This document shows positions 1 to 9,137 of a stretch of 39,005 bases of DNA, one piece after another (the stretch's first letter is position 1; every line of letters starts with the position of its first letter). The DNA is from an uncultured Erysipelotrichaceae bacterium (GTDB lineage Bacteria > Bacillota_I > Bacilli_A > Erysipelotrichales > Erysipelotrichaceae). The notes beneath the pieces are model-generated. The model was given only the letters and a program-made list of their open reading frames with translations, was not told the DNA's origin and searched no databases. The stretch spans positions 1 to 39,005 of the forward strand of contig CALVCO010000010.1 of assembly GCA_944326095.1 (NCBI GenBank), written 5' to 3'. Position numbers and translations under genes: made by a program.

Positions 1-1
1 A

Positions 2-88
2 ATAAGTTATAAGAAATTGGAATTGCTTAGTGCAAGGAATAGCTATTTAAAAGAAGAAAGGAGCAGGCAATTCCTCCTTAACTTATAG
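2..88 (+). CDS. C-terminal 28 residues of an upstream ORF, probably TnpB-like (5' end outside window)
   Basis: Frame 2 is open from the window edge to TAG at 86-88 and encodes 28 residues ending RQFLLNL. It does not resemble the C-terminus of Era, the usual recO neighbour. The stop codon falls in the loop of the hairpin at 79-94. Coding sequence running into a structured 3' end is the arrangement of tnpB and its omega RNA. No catalytic residue is in view, so the assignment rests on context, and a chance open frame of this length is possible. Confidence 0.4.
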   Translation: MSYKKLELLSARNSYLKEERSRQFLLNL

Positions 89-107
89 AAGTTAGAGTAT
101 CCTTGCC
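66..107 (+). other. Stem-loop structure of the element end
   Basis: Nested pairing: GGCAA (66-70) with TTGCC (103-107) encloses a perfect 6-bp stem (79-84 with 89-94) closed by the tetraloop ATAG. No T-tract follows, so it is not a standard terminator. It fits a TnpA-recognised end hairpin or the 3' part of an omega RNA. Confidence 0.55.
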
Positions 108-117
108 TAATATTTAG

Positions 118-855
118 ATGAAATTAATCTTATTTAAACAAGTTGATTATAGAGATAATGATTTGATAGTTAATGGAATTAATGAAAATAATCAAAGAAT
201 TAGTTTTTTAATCAAAGGAGCTAAAAAGCCAAATAGTAAAAGTGCGGCATATTGTATCTTAGGAAATGAATATAATTATATTTGTGATCAAGAAGATATT
301 ATCAAGATGCATAAGTTTAAAGGTGGAGAATTATTAAAGTCTCACCATCATATCTTAGATTCTCTATTAAAGATAGCTTGTTTTAATTGTTTACTTGAAT
401 TGACGGATAAATTATGTAAAGAAGATGAAATTATTACTGATGGATTATATAAAAATTTAGCTAAGGCCTTAGATTTATTAGAAAAAGATGCACATGAACT
501 TTTAGTTTTAGCATTATTTATGGCATATGCTTGTGAACAATTGGGAATAAAACCTGCAGTAGATAAATGTGTAGAGTGTGATAGTGATAAAATTGTTGCT
601 TTAAGTGTGGAAAAAGGAGGATTTATTTGTCAAAATCATCATGAAAGTAATGATCAATTATATAAGAATATTGAATTGTTAAAACAATTTCGTTATATAA
701 ATAAAGCTAGTTTTGATAATTATGAACAATTATGTTATTTAGATGTAAGTTTATTAGTTATAAATTGCTTTAATAATTTTTTAAATATACATGGGGCTAT
801 TAATTTAAACAGCTATGAATTTTTAACAACCATCGTAAAAAGTGCTATAAATTAG
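118..855 (+). CDS. recO: DNA repair protein RecO
   Basis: RecO is the recombination mediator that loads RecA on SSB-coated single-stranded DNA in the RecFOR pathway. The 245-residue length is normal. The N-terminal OB-fold region shows the family pattern (VDYRDND, then IKGAKKPNSK at about 32-41). A helical domain and a zinc site follow: C151, C154, C171 and probably H174 in place of the usual fourth Cys. Its position ahead of glyQS-dnaG-rpoD matches the B. subtilis order, but era is not next to it here. There is no Shine-Dalgarno before ATG 118; the preceding bases appear to come from an IS605-type end. The N-terminus aligns well from about residue 2, so the protein looks complete. Confidence 0.9.
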   Translation: MKLILFKQVDYRDNDLIVNGINENNQRISFLIKGAKKPNSKSAAYCILGNEYNYICDQEDIIKMHKFKGGELLKSHHHILDSLLKIACFNCLLELTDKLCKEDEIITDGLYKNLAKALDLLEKDAHELLVLALFMAYACEQLGIKPAVDKCVECDSDKIVALSVEKGGFICQNHHESNDQLYKNIELLKQFRYINKASFDNYEQLCYLDVSLLVINCFNNFLNIHGAINLNSYEFLTTIVKSAIN

Positions 856-864
856 CGCTTTTTT
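841..864 (+). terminator. Intrinsic terminator of recO
   Basis: AGTGC (841-845) pairs with GCGCT (855-859, one G-T wobble) and a run of T follows (859-864). The recO stop codon (853-855) lies within it. Confidence 0.6.
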
Positions 865-865
865 A

Positions 866-874
866 TGTTATATT
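866..874 (+). promoter_or_regulatory. Possible extended -10 promoter of glyQS
   Basis: TG, one base, then TATATT (869-874), placed just after the recO terminator and 27 bases before the glyQS start. No convincing -35 hexamer is seen 17 bases upstream. Confidence 0.35.
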
Positions 875-901
875 ATAAGATGACTTAAAAGGGAGAAAAA
901 T

Positions 902-2287
902 ATGGATATCAAGGATAAAACGTTTAATAAAATAGTATCTCATGCCAAGGAACAAGGATTTGTATTTCAAGGATCAGAAATTTATGGTGGTCTAAGTAAT
1001 ACATGGGATTTTGGTCCTTTAGGTGTTGAACTAAAGAATAATATTAAAAATGCATGGTGGAAAAAATTTATTCAAGAAAGCCCATATAATGTAGGAATTC
1101 AAACTGCAATCTTGATGAATCCTAAGGTATGGGAAGCTAGTGGTCACTTATCAGGTTTTAGTGATCCGTTGATGGATTGTCGTCAATGTAAGACTAGACA
1201 TCGTGCCGACCATATTATTGAAGAATTTAGTAAGGGGACAGTTAATCCTGAAGGTTGGTCAAATGAACAAATGATGGATTATATTAAAGAAAATCATATA
1301 CCTTGTCCTGATTGTGGGGCTCATGATTTTACTGAGATTCGTCGCTTTAATTTGATGTTTAAAACTTTCCAAGGAGTTTTGGAAGATGCTAAAAGTGCTA
1401 TTTATCTTCGCCCTGAAACTGCTCAAGGAATGTTTGTTAATTTTAAAAATATTCAACGTACTTATCGAAAAAAATTACCTTTTGGTATTGGTCAAATAGG
1501 AAAATCTTTTAGAAATGAAATAACTCCAGGTAATTTTATTTTCCGTACTAGAGAATTTGAACAAATGGAAATGGAATTTTTCTGTAAACCTGGAACTGAC
1601 TTAGATTGGTATGCTTATTGGAAACAATATTGTATGGATTGGATTTTAAGTTTAAATGGTAATAGAAAAGACAATTTACGTTTCCGTGATCATAGTAAAG
1701 AAGAACTAAGTTTCTATTCTGTAGGAACATGTGATATAGAATATAATTTCCCTTGGGGATGGGGTGAATTATGGGGCATAGCTGATCGTACAGATTATGA
1801 TTTAAGTAGACATGCAGAATATGCCAAAGTTAATATGGAATATTTAGATCCAACAACTAATGAAAAATTTATTCCTTATTGTATTGAACCAGCTGTTGGT
1901 GTTGAACGTTTATTCTTAATGTTTTTTACTGAAAGTTATGATGAAGAAGTAATCAATGAAAAAGATACACGAATTGTAATGCACTTTAGTCCTATTTTAG
2001 CACCAATTAAAGCAGCAATATTCCCATTGCGTAAAGATTTAAAGGATAAAGCTTTGGAAATTTATGCTGATTTAAGTAAAGAATTTACAGTAGATTATGA
2101 TGAAGCAGGCAGCATTGGTAAACGTTATCGCCGTCAAGATGCAATTGGTACACCATATTGTATAACAGTAGATCCACAAACTAATGAAGATAATTGCGTT
2201 ACTGTTCGTGATCGCGATACGATGGAGCAAGTTAGAATGCCTATTGATGAGGTTAAAGCTTATATTAAAAAATCATTGGAATTTTAA
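902..2287 (+). CDS. glyQS: Glycyl-tRNA synthetase, single-chain (alpha2) type
   Basis: Charges tRNA-Gly with glycine in the cytosol; class II aminoacyl-tRNA synthetase. The 461-residue chain is of the one-subunit type found in some Firmicutes, archaea and eukaryotes, not the split GlyQ/GlyS enzyme. It has an N-terminal motif 1 region, a candidate zinc knuckle with two CxxC pairs (C93/C96 and C135/C138), the signature RPETAQG at about 170-176, motif 2 around FRNEITPG, motif 3 near GVERLF, and a C-terminal anticodon-binding domain. A good Shine-Dalgarno (AAAGGGAG) precedes ATG 902. It sits between recO and dnaG as in B. subtilis. No T-box leader fits in the short upstream gap. Confidence 0.96.
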   Translation: MDIKDKTFNKIVSHAKEQGFVFQGSEIYGGLSNTWDFGPLGVELKNNIKNAWWKKFIQESPYNVGIQTAILMNPKVWEASGHLSGFSDPLMDCRQCKTRHRADHIIEEFSKGTVNPEGWSNEQMMDYIKENHIPCPDCGAHDFTEIRRFNLMFKTFQGVLEDAKSAIYLRPETAQGMFVNFKNIQRTYRKKLPFGIGQIGKSFRNEITPGNFIFRTREFEQMEMEFFCKPGTDLDWYAYWKQYCMDWILSLNGNRKDNLRFRDHSKEELSFYSVGTCDIEYNFPWGWGELWGIADRTDYDLSRHAEYAKVNMEYLDPTTNEKFIPYCIEPAVGVERLFLMFFTESYDEEVINEKDTRIVMHFSPILAPIKAAIFPLRKDLKDKALEIYADLSKEFTVDYDEAGSIGKRYRRQDAIGTPYCITVDPQTNEDNCVTVRDRDTMEQVRMPIDEVKAYIKKSLEF

Positions 2288-2311
2288 AAATATTTAGAAG
2301 GGGATGATTGA

Positions 2312-4054
2312 ATGCGCATATCACAAACTGATATTGATAATATTAGGCAACAAGCTGATATTGTTGATATAATAGGGCGCTACATTCCTATTGAAAAAAA
2401 AGGTAGTAATTCTTATAAAGCTATTTGTCCATTTCATGATGATCATGATCCTAGCTTGAGCATATCTAAATCAAGGCAAATTTTTAAATGTTTTGTTTGC
2501 CAAAAAGGTGGTAATGTTTTTACTTTTGTTCAAGAATATGAAAAAGTAGATTATATTCAAGCTGTTGCGAAAGTAGCTAGTATGATTAATTATCCTTTGG
2601 ATACTAGTAAAATTGTTTCAGTTAAAAAAGTTGATAGTAAATATGCTAATTATTACAATTTATTAAATGAAATGATTAAATTTTGTCATTATAGTTTAAA
2701 TACTAGTATTGGCTTAAGTGCCAAAGAATATTTATATGCTCGTAAAATTGATGATAAGCTTATAGATATGTTTGATATAGGTTATAATGGGAAAAATAAT
2801 AGTGTTTATAATTTTTTAAAAGCTAAAAAATATGATAAAGAACTAATGGTTGAAACCAATATTATCTTTGATAATGAATATGGAGAAAATGATGTATTTG
2901 CGAATCGAATAGTTTTTCCTATTCATGATGAGTTTGGTAATCCTATTGGTTTTACTGCTAGAGCATTAGATGATAATGCTAGTAAATATATAAATACATC
3001 GACTACGCCAATATATGTTAAAGGTGATTTTGTATATAATATGCATAGAGCAAAAAGTTATGCAAAAAAACTAAATTCAATTATTGTGGTTGAAGGAGTT
3101 ATGGATGTAATAGCTTTTGCTAAGGCAGGTATATATAATGTTGTAGCAACTTTAGGTACAGCTATTACTGCTAAACAACTAAATTTGATTAAACAATGTA
3201 GCATGAATTTGATTTTAGCATATGATGGAGATTTAGCAGGGCAAAATGCTATATATAAGGCAGGAATCATGGCGGTAGATAATGGTTTTAATGTAAGTGT
3301 TTATCGTAATGATACGCAATTAGATCCTGATGAAATCATTCAAAATAAGGGAATGGATTATCTAAAACAAAGTGTTGATGAGCCTTATGTTTGGATGGAG
3401 TTTATATTTAAATATTTACAAAAGAAATATAATTTAGAAATATATAGCGAAAAGAAAGAATTTATAAATGAAATTATTGAACAAATAAAAAAATTAAAAG
3501 ATGAATATGATCGTTTAAATTTTAAACATCAATTAGAGAATATAACTGGTTTTAGTTTAGGAAATATGTTAAATGTTCCTAAGCAACAAACAAAAATTTT
3601 AAAAGTTCAAAATGCTAAGGTTAGTAATGGCCTATATGATGCACAAATTCAAATCTTAAATGCTATGTTACAAAACTTTGATGCTATTGAGATATTCATA
3701 AACAATTTAGGCTTTTTGCCTGATGATAATTGTCAATTATTAGCTATGATGATTATTGATGAATATCGCCAAAATAAAAAGATAGATGCTTCAAAGCTTT
3801 TTGATCAAATAGATGATGAAAATGTCCAATCGCTTTTGGTTAAGATTATTAATGATACTTTAGAGGAAGCATATAGTGAGGATAGACTCAATGGAGCTAT
3901 TAAAAGAATTAAGATATATATGCTTGAGACAAGAAGTAAACAAATCAAAAAGCAATTAGGCTCATTAAATGATCTTATATCAAAACAGCAATTAATGGAG
4001 CAATTAAATAGTAATTATAAGGAGTTGAGGAAACTTTATGACGAAAAAGAATGA
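2312..4054 (+). CDS. dnaG: DNA primase DnaG
   Basis: Makes RNA primers for replication, working with the replicative helicase. The 580-residue chain has the N-terminal CHC2 zinc finger (C39, H42, C60, C63), the catalytic TOPRIM core with VVEG (Glu261) and the acidic pair in AYDGDLAG, then a helical C-terminal helicase-interaction region of low complexity. AGAAGGGGATGATTGA upstream supplies the Shine-Dalgarno. The 3' end overlaps rpoD by 17 bases in another frame, so the two are likely translationally coupled. This is the conserved macromolecular-synthesis operon of Firmicutes. Confidence 0.97.
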   Translation: MRISQTDIDNIRQQADIVDIIGRYIPIEKKGSNSYKAICPFHDDHDPSLSISKSRQIFKCFVCQKGGNVFTFVQEYEKVDYIQAVAKVASMINYPLDTSKIVSVKKVDSKYANYYNLLNEMIKFCHYSLNTSIGLSAKEYLYARKIDDKLIDMFDIGYNGKNNSVYNFLKAKKYDKELMVETNIIFDNEYGENDVFANRIVFPIHDEFGNPIGFTARALDDNASKYINTSTTPIYVKGDFVYNMHRAKSYAKKLNSIIVVEGVMDVIAFAKAGIYNVVATLGTAITAKQLNLIKQCSMNLILAYDGDLAGQNAIYKAGIMAVDNGFNVSVYRNDTQLDPDEIIQNKGMDYLKQSVDEPYVWMEFIFKYLQKKYNLEIYSEKKEFINEIIEQIKKLKDEYDRLNFKHQLENITGFSLGNMLNVPKQQTKILKVQNAKVSNGLYDAQIQILNAMLQNFDAIEIFINNLGFLPDDNCQLLAMMIIDEYRQNKKIDASKLFDQIDDENVQSLLVKIINDTLEEAYSEDRLNGAIKRIKIYMLETRSKQIKKQLGSLNDLISKQQLMEQLNSNYKELRKLYDEKE

Positions 4055-5264
4055 AGAAAAAAAATTAGAAAATGGTCATGTTAAATTTGAAACGGTAAAA
4101 GGTAAAGGTAAGAATAAACAAATATTAACCTTAGATGAATTAAAAGAACAGTTTCAAAAAGCATTTGAAACCAATAAAGTTTTATATCAAGCTGATGTAC
4201 TAGAAGCATTAGATAAGATTGATTTAAATGAAAGTCAAACCGAAGATCTTTATGATTGGTTTAATCAAATGGGCATTAATTTAACAGAAGATGAGGATAT
4301 TGATGTTTCTAAAGTCGATGATGATTTAGATGATTTAATTGATGATGATAATCTAGATGCTGAAGATATAGATACTAGTATCTTAGATAATTCTTTATTA
4401 GGTATTGATGTTGGCAATGCACCAGTAAAGATTAATGATCCTGTTAAAATGTATTTAAAAGAAATTGGTAGGGTTCCATTATTAAAACCTGATGATGAAT
4501 TAGAAATTGCGAAAAGAATTGAAAATGGCGATGAAGAAGCTAAAAATATTTTGATTTCTAGTAACTTACGTTTAGTTGTATCAATTGCTAAAAAGTATGT
4601 TGGTAGAGGTATGTTATTTTTAGATTTGATTCAAGAAGGTAATATGGGATTAGTAAAAGCTGTTGAAAAATTTGATTATCGTAAAGGATTTAAATTTTCT
4701 ACTTATGCTACTTGGTGGATTAGACAGGCTATTACTAGAGCTATTGCTGACCAAGCTAGAACTATTCGTATTCCTGTTCATATGGTTGAAACAATCAATA
4801 AACTAACAAGAATTGAAAGACAATTAGTTCAAGACTTAGGTCGTGATCCTACGGCAGAAGAAATTGCGGCTAAAATGGATGGTATTACTCCTGAAAAGGT
4901 TAGAGAAATTAAAAAGATTGCTTTAGATCCAGTTTCTTTAGAAACACCTATTGGTGAAGAAGATGATTCACATTTAGGAGATTTTATTGAAGATAAGGAT
5001 GCAATGAGCCCTGATCAATATGCCAATAACCAATTATTAAAAGATGAAATAAATAAAGCATTATCGGAATTGACAGAAAGAGAAGAAAAAGTTTTAAGAC
5101 TTCGTTTTGGTCTATATGATGGTAGAACTAGAACACTGGAAGAAGTTGGTAAAGAATTTAATGTTACTCGTGAGCGCATACGTCAAATTGAGGCTAAAGC
5201 TTTACGTAAATTAAAGCATCCAACACGTTCTAAACGTTTGAAAGACTTTAGAGAAAAATTATAA
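4038..5264 (+). CDS. rpoD: RNA polymerase primary sigma factor (SigA/RpoD)
   Basis: Housekeeping sigma factor. The 408 residues include a lysine-rich start and a very acidic region 1.1 (about 80-120). Region 1.2 follows ([11 protein letters not shown]), then region 2 with the -10 recognition segment ([17 protein letters not shown]), region 3, and region 4.2 with its helix-turn-helix ([18 protein letters not shown]) for the -35 box. The start lies inside dnaG, preceded by AAGGAGTTGAGG. The stop codon overlaps the trmK start (TAATG). The TTGACA/TATAAT-like promoters elsewhere in this window fit its expected specificity. Confidence 0.98.
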   Translation: MTKKNEEKKLENGHVKFETVKGKGKNKQILTLDELKEQFQKAFETNKVLYQADVLEALDKIDLNESQTEDLYDWFNQMGINLTEDEDIDVSKVDDDLDDLIDDDNLDAEDIDTSILDNSLLGIDVGNAPVKINDPVKMYLKEIGRVPLLKPDDELEIAKRIENGDEEAKNILISSNLRLVVSIAKKYVGRGMLFLDLIQEGNMGLVKAVEKFDYRKGFKFSTYATWWIRQAITRAIADQARTIRIPVHMVETINKLTRIERQLVQDLGRDPTAEEIAAKMDGITPEKVREIKKIALDPVSLETPIGEEDDSHLGDFIEDKDAMSPDQYANNQLLKDEINKALSELTEREEKVLRLRFGLYDGRTRTLEEVGKEFNVTRERIRQIEAKALRKLKHPTRSKRLKDFREKL

Positions 5265-5947
5265 TGCTTAATAAACGTTTACAAGCGATTGCTCAAATGC
5301 TAAAACCATGTGAAATAGTAGCTGATATTGGTTGTGATCATGCTTTTTTGGCTATTTATTTAATTGAGAATGAAATTGCTAAAAAAGTATATGCTACAGA
5401 TGTAGCTGATGGTCCTTTAAATATAGCTAAAACAAATGTTGCCTTGTCAAAATTAAATGATAAGATTGAATGTCGTTTGAGCAATGGTTTTGAAAATATT
5501 CCTGATGATTTAAATGCTGCTATTATTGCAGGAATGGGCTATCATACGGCTAAAATGATCTTGGAAAATGCAATTAATCGTTTAGAAAGACTAGATCAGA
5601 TTATCGTACAAATTAATACAGACGTAGAATTGTTTAGAAAATGGTTAAGTGATAATTGTTATACGATTGAAGATGAAAAGATTGTTTTTGATCGTAAATA
5701 TTATACAATTATTAAATTTAATACAAAAAAATTTAGAGCATTAACGGATGATGAGATAGAATTTGGACCATGTTTATTGATAAAACAAGAACCAGAATTT
5801 ATTGAATATATTCAAAATAAATTGCTTACATTTAAAATGATTGCTAAAAAAATTACTACGGATGTCGATAAAAAGAATATGATTGCTAAAAAAATTAAAC
5901 AATATGAATTTGTTTTGGACAATATTATAAATAAAAAAACTTTTTGA
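5264..5947 (+). CDS. trmK: tRNA (adenine22-N1)-methyltransferase TrmK
   Basis: SAM-dependent enzyme that makes m1A22 in certain tRNAs (TrmK/YqfN family). The 227 residues carry a Rossmann fold with the SAM loop ADIGCDHA near residue 20, the acidic strand end YATDV, and a catalytic-region segment IIAGMGY near residue 88. The C-terminal lysine-rich tail is probably coiled. It starts on the last base of the rpoD stop. In B. subtilis the next gene is the Nif3-like yqfO; here a strong terminator follows, so that partner is missing or moved. Confidence 0.9.
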   Translation: MLNKRLQAIAQMLKPCEIVADIGCDHAFLAIYLIENEIAKKVYATDVADGPLNIAKTNVALSKLNDKIECRLSNGFENIPDDLNAAIIAGMGYHTAKMILENAINRLERLDQIIVQINTDVELFRKWLSDNCYTIEDEKIVFDRKYYTIIKFNTKKFRALTDDEIEFGPCLLIKQEPEFIEYIQNKLLTFKMIAKKITTDVDKKNMIAKKIKQYEFVLDNIINKKTF

Positions 5948-5970
5948 TTTAATTTTCAAAAAGTTTTTTT
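5934..5970 (+). terminator. Intrinsic terminator of the recO-trmK block
   Basis: A perfect 14-bp stem, 5934-5947 with 5956-5969, around an 8-base loop and ending in a T-run to 5970. The stem is AT-rich. It overlaps the trmK stop codon. Confidence 0.75.
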
Positions 5971-5974
5971 AATA

Positions 5975-6001
5975 TAAAAAACTGTTGGCATTTACCAACA
6001 G
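5975..6001 (-). terminator. Intrinsic terminator of rpsT
   Basis: On the minus strand CTGTTGG pairs perfectly with CCAACAG (7 bp, 6-base loop), followed by a T-run (A-run at 5975-5981 on plus). It lies 18 bases past the rpsT stop. Confidence 0.8.
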
Positions 6002-6018
6002 CTATTGACTTTGTTTAA

Positions 6019-6282
6019 TTATTTAACTGAATTAACAGCTTTTGCTAAACGTGATTTTTGACGAGCAGCATAGTTGCTATGTTTGATATTGCTAGCAACT
6101 GCTTTATCTAATAATTTATTAGCGTTGTCAAATGCTTTAACAGCAGCTTCTTTATCATTAGCTTCAACGGCTACTAATACGTTTTTAATAGCAGTTTTTA
6201 ATGCTGTTTTTTCACCTTGTTTTGCATTTTGTTTTTTAAGGTTAGTGATAGCACGTTTCTTTTGAGATTTAATATTAGCCAC
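6019..6282 (-). CDS. rpsT: 30S ribosomal protein S20
   Basis: Small-subunit primary rRNA-binding protein. It has 87 residues, the usual length, a basic N-terminus (ANIKSQKKRAI) and an all-helical composition, and ends near KSRLAKAVN. The start codon is GTG at 6282-6280, supported by a near-perfect Shine-Dalgarno AGGAGGTG (6295-6288). It is the only plus-strand interruption between trmK and fmt and has its own promoter and terminator. A long opposite-strand ORF over it is a shadow. Confidence 0.95.
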   Translation of the reverse strand: MANIKSQKKRAITNLKKQNAKQGEKTALKTAIKNVLVAVEANDKEAAVKAFDNANKLLDKAVASNIKHSNYAARQKSRLAKAVNSVK

Positions 6283-6309
6283 AAGTACACCTCCTATAAT
6301 TGCCTTTTG

Positions 6310-6338
6310 ATTATAGCAAACTTAGTTATTTTTTGCAA
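6310..6338 (-). promoter_or_regulatory. Sigma-A promoter of rpsT
   Basis: On the minus strand, TTGCAA (6338-6333), a 17-base spacer and a perfect TATAAT (6315-6310). It is back-to-back with, and overlaps the upstream region of, the fmt promoter. Confidence 0.8.
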
Positions 6339-6343
6339 GAATA

Positions 6344-6352
6344 TGATATAAT
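6344..6352 (+). promoter_or_regulatory. Extended -10 promoter of fmt
   Basis: TG, one base, then a perfect TATAAT (6347-6352), 31 bases before the fmt start. The -35 region would overlap the rpsT promoter and has no good consensus. Confidence 0.6.
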
Positions 6353-6383
6353 CATATAGTTAATTAGGGAGGGAAGTAATAAA

Positions 6384-7316
6384 ATGAAAGATATTAGAAT
6401 CATATTTATGGGAACGCCAGTATTTTCTTGTAGTATTTTACAAACATTACTTGATGAAAAATATAATGTTGTTGCAGTGGTAAGTCAACCTGATAAAAAA
6501 GTTGGAAGAAAGCAATTGATTCAAGCAACACCGGTTAAAAGCTTAGCTATGCAATATAATATAGATGTGTTACAAATGGATAGTATCAAAGAAGAATATG
6601 ATAAGGTTTTAGCATATAAACCTGATTTAATCGTAACATGTGCTTATGGCCAATTTGTTCCTAAAGTAATTTTAGATTATCCCAGATATGGATGTATAAA
6701 TGTGCATGCTTCCCTTTTGCCTAAACTTAGGGGAGGAGCACCTATTCATAAGGCAATTATAAATGGTGAGCATAAAACAGGAATAACTATCATGCAGATG
6801 ATACCTAAAATGGATGCGGGTAAGATGTATGCAAAAAAGGAAGTTATAATTGAAGATGATGATACAACAAGCATTTTACATGATAAGTTGATGATTGCAG
6901 GTTCACAATTATTAAAGGAAATGTTACCGGATTATCTTGAAGGAAAAATTGAAGGTATTTCTCAAGATGAATCTTTAGCAACTTTTGCTTATAATATTTC
7001 TAAAGAAGAAGAATTTATTAGTTTTAAAAATGATGTTAATATAACATATAATCACATACGTGGGCTTATTGATTGGCCTGTGGGTTATGGATTAATAAAT
7101 GGCCAGCGTCTAAAAATTCATAAAGCATGTAAAGTAATATGTAAGCATCATGATGCTTTAGGTAAAGCATTTATGAAAGATAATATTATTTATGTTGCAT
7201 GTGAGAATGGATATATTGGCTTGATTGAAGTTCAATTAGCTGGTAAAAAGAAGATGAATGCAATAGATTTTTATAATGGTAATAAAGAATTGATTTCAAA
7301 ATATTATTTTGATTAG
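6384..7316 (+). CDS. fmt: Methionyl-tRNA formyltransferase
   Basis: Formylates initiator Met-tRNA using 10-formyl-tetrahydrofolate. The 310 residues match the family. It has the N-terminal MGTPVFS, the catalytic-domain signature HASLLPKLRGGAPI (about 107-120), with the Asn-His-Asp-type active site around VHASLLP, and a C-terminal tRNA-binding domain. A strong Shine-Dalgarno (GGGAGGGAAG) precedes ATG 6384. The usual neighbour def (peptide deformylase) is not adjacent. Nine bases separate it from lepA, so the two are probably co-transcribed. Confidence 0.96.
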   Translation: MKDIRIIFMGTPVFSCSILQTLLDEKYNVVAVVSQPDKKVGRKQLIQATPVKSLAMQYNIDVLQMDSIKEEYDKVLAYKPDLIVTCAYGQFVPKVILDYPRYGCINVHASLLPKLRGGAPIHKAIINGEHKTGITIMQMIPKMDAGKMYAKKEVIIEDDDTTSILHDKLMIAGSQLLKEMLPDYLEGKIEGISQDESLATFAYNISKEEEFISFKNDVNITYNHIRGLIDWPVGYGLINGQRLKIHKACKVICKHHDALGKAFMKDNIIYVACENGYIGLIEVQLAGKKKMNAIDFYNGNKELISKYYFD

Positions 7317-7325
7317 AGGTAGTAG

Positions 7326-9137
7326 ATGGAACAAAAATATATACGTAATTTTTCAATAATTGCTCATATAGATCATGGTAAATCAACTTTAGCAGATAGA
7401 ATTTTAGAGTTGACTAATACACTTGAACAAAGAGAAATGCAAGACCAAATCTTAGACTCTTTAGATCTTGAAAGAGAAAGAGGTATAACCATAAAATTAA
7501 ATGCAGTACAGTTGAAATATACAGCAAAAGATGGGCATGATTATATCTTTCATTTAATTGATACACCAGGGCATGTGGATTTTACCTATGAAGTTAGTAG
7601 GTCTTTAGCAGCATGTGAAGGTGCAATTTTAGTAGTAGATGCTGCTCAAGGTATTGAAGCTCAAACTTTAGCCAATGTTTATTTGGCTTTGGATAATAAT
7701 TTGGAAATTATTCCAGTTATTAATAAGATTGATCTTCCAAGTGCTCAACCAGAACTTGTAAAAAAAGAAGTTGAAGATGTTATTGGTTTAGATTGTAGTG
7801 ATGCTCCATTGATTTCAGCTAAAAATGGTATAAATATAGATCAAGTATTAGAGAAAATTGTTAAATGTGTTCCTAGTCCTAATGGTGATCCAAATGGTCC
7901 TTTAAAAGCTTTAGTATTTGATTCATTTTATGATGCATATCGTGGAGTAATTGCTTTTATTCGAATCAAAGAAGGTTCTTTAAAAGTGGGCGATAAAATT
8001 CGTTTTATGGCAACCAATGCTGTCTATGAAGTTGTTGAGTGTGGAGTAAGAACACCAAAAGAGATAAAAAAAGATTGCTTGGAATGTGGAGAAGTAGGTT
8101 GGGTTGCGGCAAGTATTAAATCAGTAAAAGATGTTAGGGTAGGTGATACTTTAACTAATGCTATAGATAGTGCCCAAGAGCCATTACCAGGATATCGTCA
8201 GATGAATCCAATGGTATATTGCGGATTATATCCTACGGATAGTGATAAATATAATGATTTAAGAGATGCTTTAGAGAAATTGCAATTGAATGATGCTTCT
8301 TTACATTTTGAAGCGGAAACATCTCAAGCACTTGGATTTGGATTTAGATGTGGTTTTTTAGGCTTGTTACATATGGATGTAATTCAAGAAAGATTGGAAA
8401 GAGAATATAATCTTAATCTTATTGCAACAGCACCTTCGGTAATATATCATTGTTATCTTACTGATGGTTCGATGATTAAGGTAGATAATCCTAGTATGTT
8501 ACCAGAAACGCAAAAGATTGATCGTATTGAGGAACCTTATGTAAAAGCAAGTATCATAGTTCCTAATGATTATGTTGGTAGTGTAATGGAGCTATGTCAA
8601 AATAAACGTGGTATATATAAAGATATGCATGTAATTGATGATAATCGATACCAAATTGATTATGAATTACCTCTAGGGGAAATTATCTTTGATTTTTTTG
8701 ATCGCTTAAAATCTTGTACTAAGGGTTATGCTAGTTTAGATTATGAGATGATAGGATATCGTGAAGGTAAATTAGTTAAAATGGATATCTTGTTAAATGG
8801 TGAAATAATTGATGCTTTATCTATTATTGTATTTAAAGATTTTGCTTATCAACGTGGTAATGCTATATGCGTTAAATTAAAAGATTTAATTCCTAAACAG
8901 CAGTTTGAAATACCTGTTCAAGCAGCTATAAATGGTAAGGTTATTGCTCGTACTAATATTAAATCATTACGTAAAAATGTCTTGGCAAAATGTTATGGTG
9001 GAGATATAAGCCGTAAGAAAAAATTATTAGAAAAGCAAAAAGAAGGTAAAAAACGAATGAAAGCAGTGGGTTCAGTCGAAATACCTCAAGAAGCATTTAT
9101 GGCGGTTTTATCAATGGATGATAGTGGAAAAAAATAA
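7326..9137 (+). CDS. lepA: Elongation factor 4 (LepA), ribosome-associated GTPase
   Basis: Translational GTPase of the EF-G family implicated in ribosome assembly and back-translocation. The 603 residues include G1 AHIDHGKST (13-21), G3 DTPGH (about 79) and G4 NKID (about 132). A beta-barrel domain II follows, then EF-G-like domains, then the LepA-specific lysine-rich C-terminal domain ([20 protein letters not shown]). A short GAGGTAG motif precedes ATG 7326. The stop codon overlaps the hemW start by one base; lepA-hemW pairing is common in Firmicutes. Confidence 0.98.
   Translation: MEQKYIRNFSIIAHIDHGKSTLADRILELTNTLEQREMQDQILDSLDLERERGITIKLNAVQLKYTAKDGHDYIFHLIDTPGHVDFTYEVSRSLAACEGAILVVDAAQGIEAQTLANVYLALDNNLEIIPVINKIDLPSAQPELVKKEVEDVIGLDCSDAPLISAKNGINIDQVLEKIVKCVPSPNGDPNGPLKALVFDSFYDAYRGVIAFIRIKEGSLKVGDKIRFMATNAVYEVVECGVRTPKEIKKDCLECGEVGWVAASIKSVKDVRVGDTLTNAIDSAQEPLPGYRQMNPMVYCGLYPTDSDKYNDLRDALEKLQLNDASLHFEAETSQALGFGFRCGFLGLLHMDVIQERLEREYNLNLIATAPSVIYHCYLTDGSMIKVDNPSMLPETQKIDRIEEPYVKASIIVPNDYVGSVMELCQNKRGIYKDMHVIDDNRYQIDYELPLGEIIFDFFDRLKSCTKGYASLDYEMIGYREGKLVKMDILLNGEIIDALSIIVFKDFAYQRGNAICVKLKDLIPKQQFEIPVQAAINGKVIARTNIKSLRKNVLAKCYGGDISRKKKLLEKQKEGKKRMKAVGSVEIPQEAFMAVLSMDDSGKK

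Larger units (their letters stand above)
1..117 (+). mobile_element. Right end of an IS200/IS605-type element (partial)
   Basis: The sequence shows an ORF tail, then a GGCAATTCCTCC block (66-77), a hairpin with stem TAACTT (79-84), loop ATAG and stem AAGTTA (89-94), and then GAGTATCCTTGCC (95-107). GGCAA at 66-70 can pair with TTGCC at 103-107 around that hairpin. GGAATTGC at 18-25 can pair with GCAATTCC at 67-74. From memory, this block-hairpin-block layout recurs at the 3' ends of tnpB/orfB elements of the IS200/IS605 family, where the guide (omega) RNA is encoded. The element boundary probably lies between 107 and 117. The rest of the element is outside the window. Family assignment is by pattern recognition only. 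Confidence 0.6.

Noticed and set aside
6074-6265. 63-codon plus-strand frame over rpsT
   Set aside because: It is the antisense of the S20 gene, with hydrophobic low-complexity sequence due to the Ala/Lys-rich protein.
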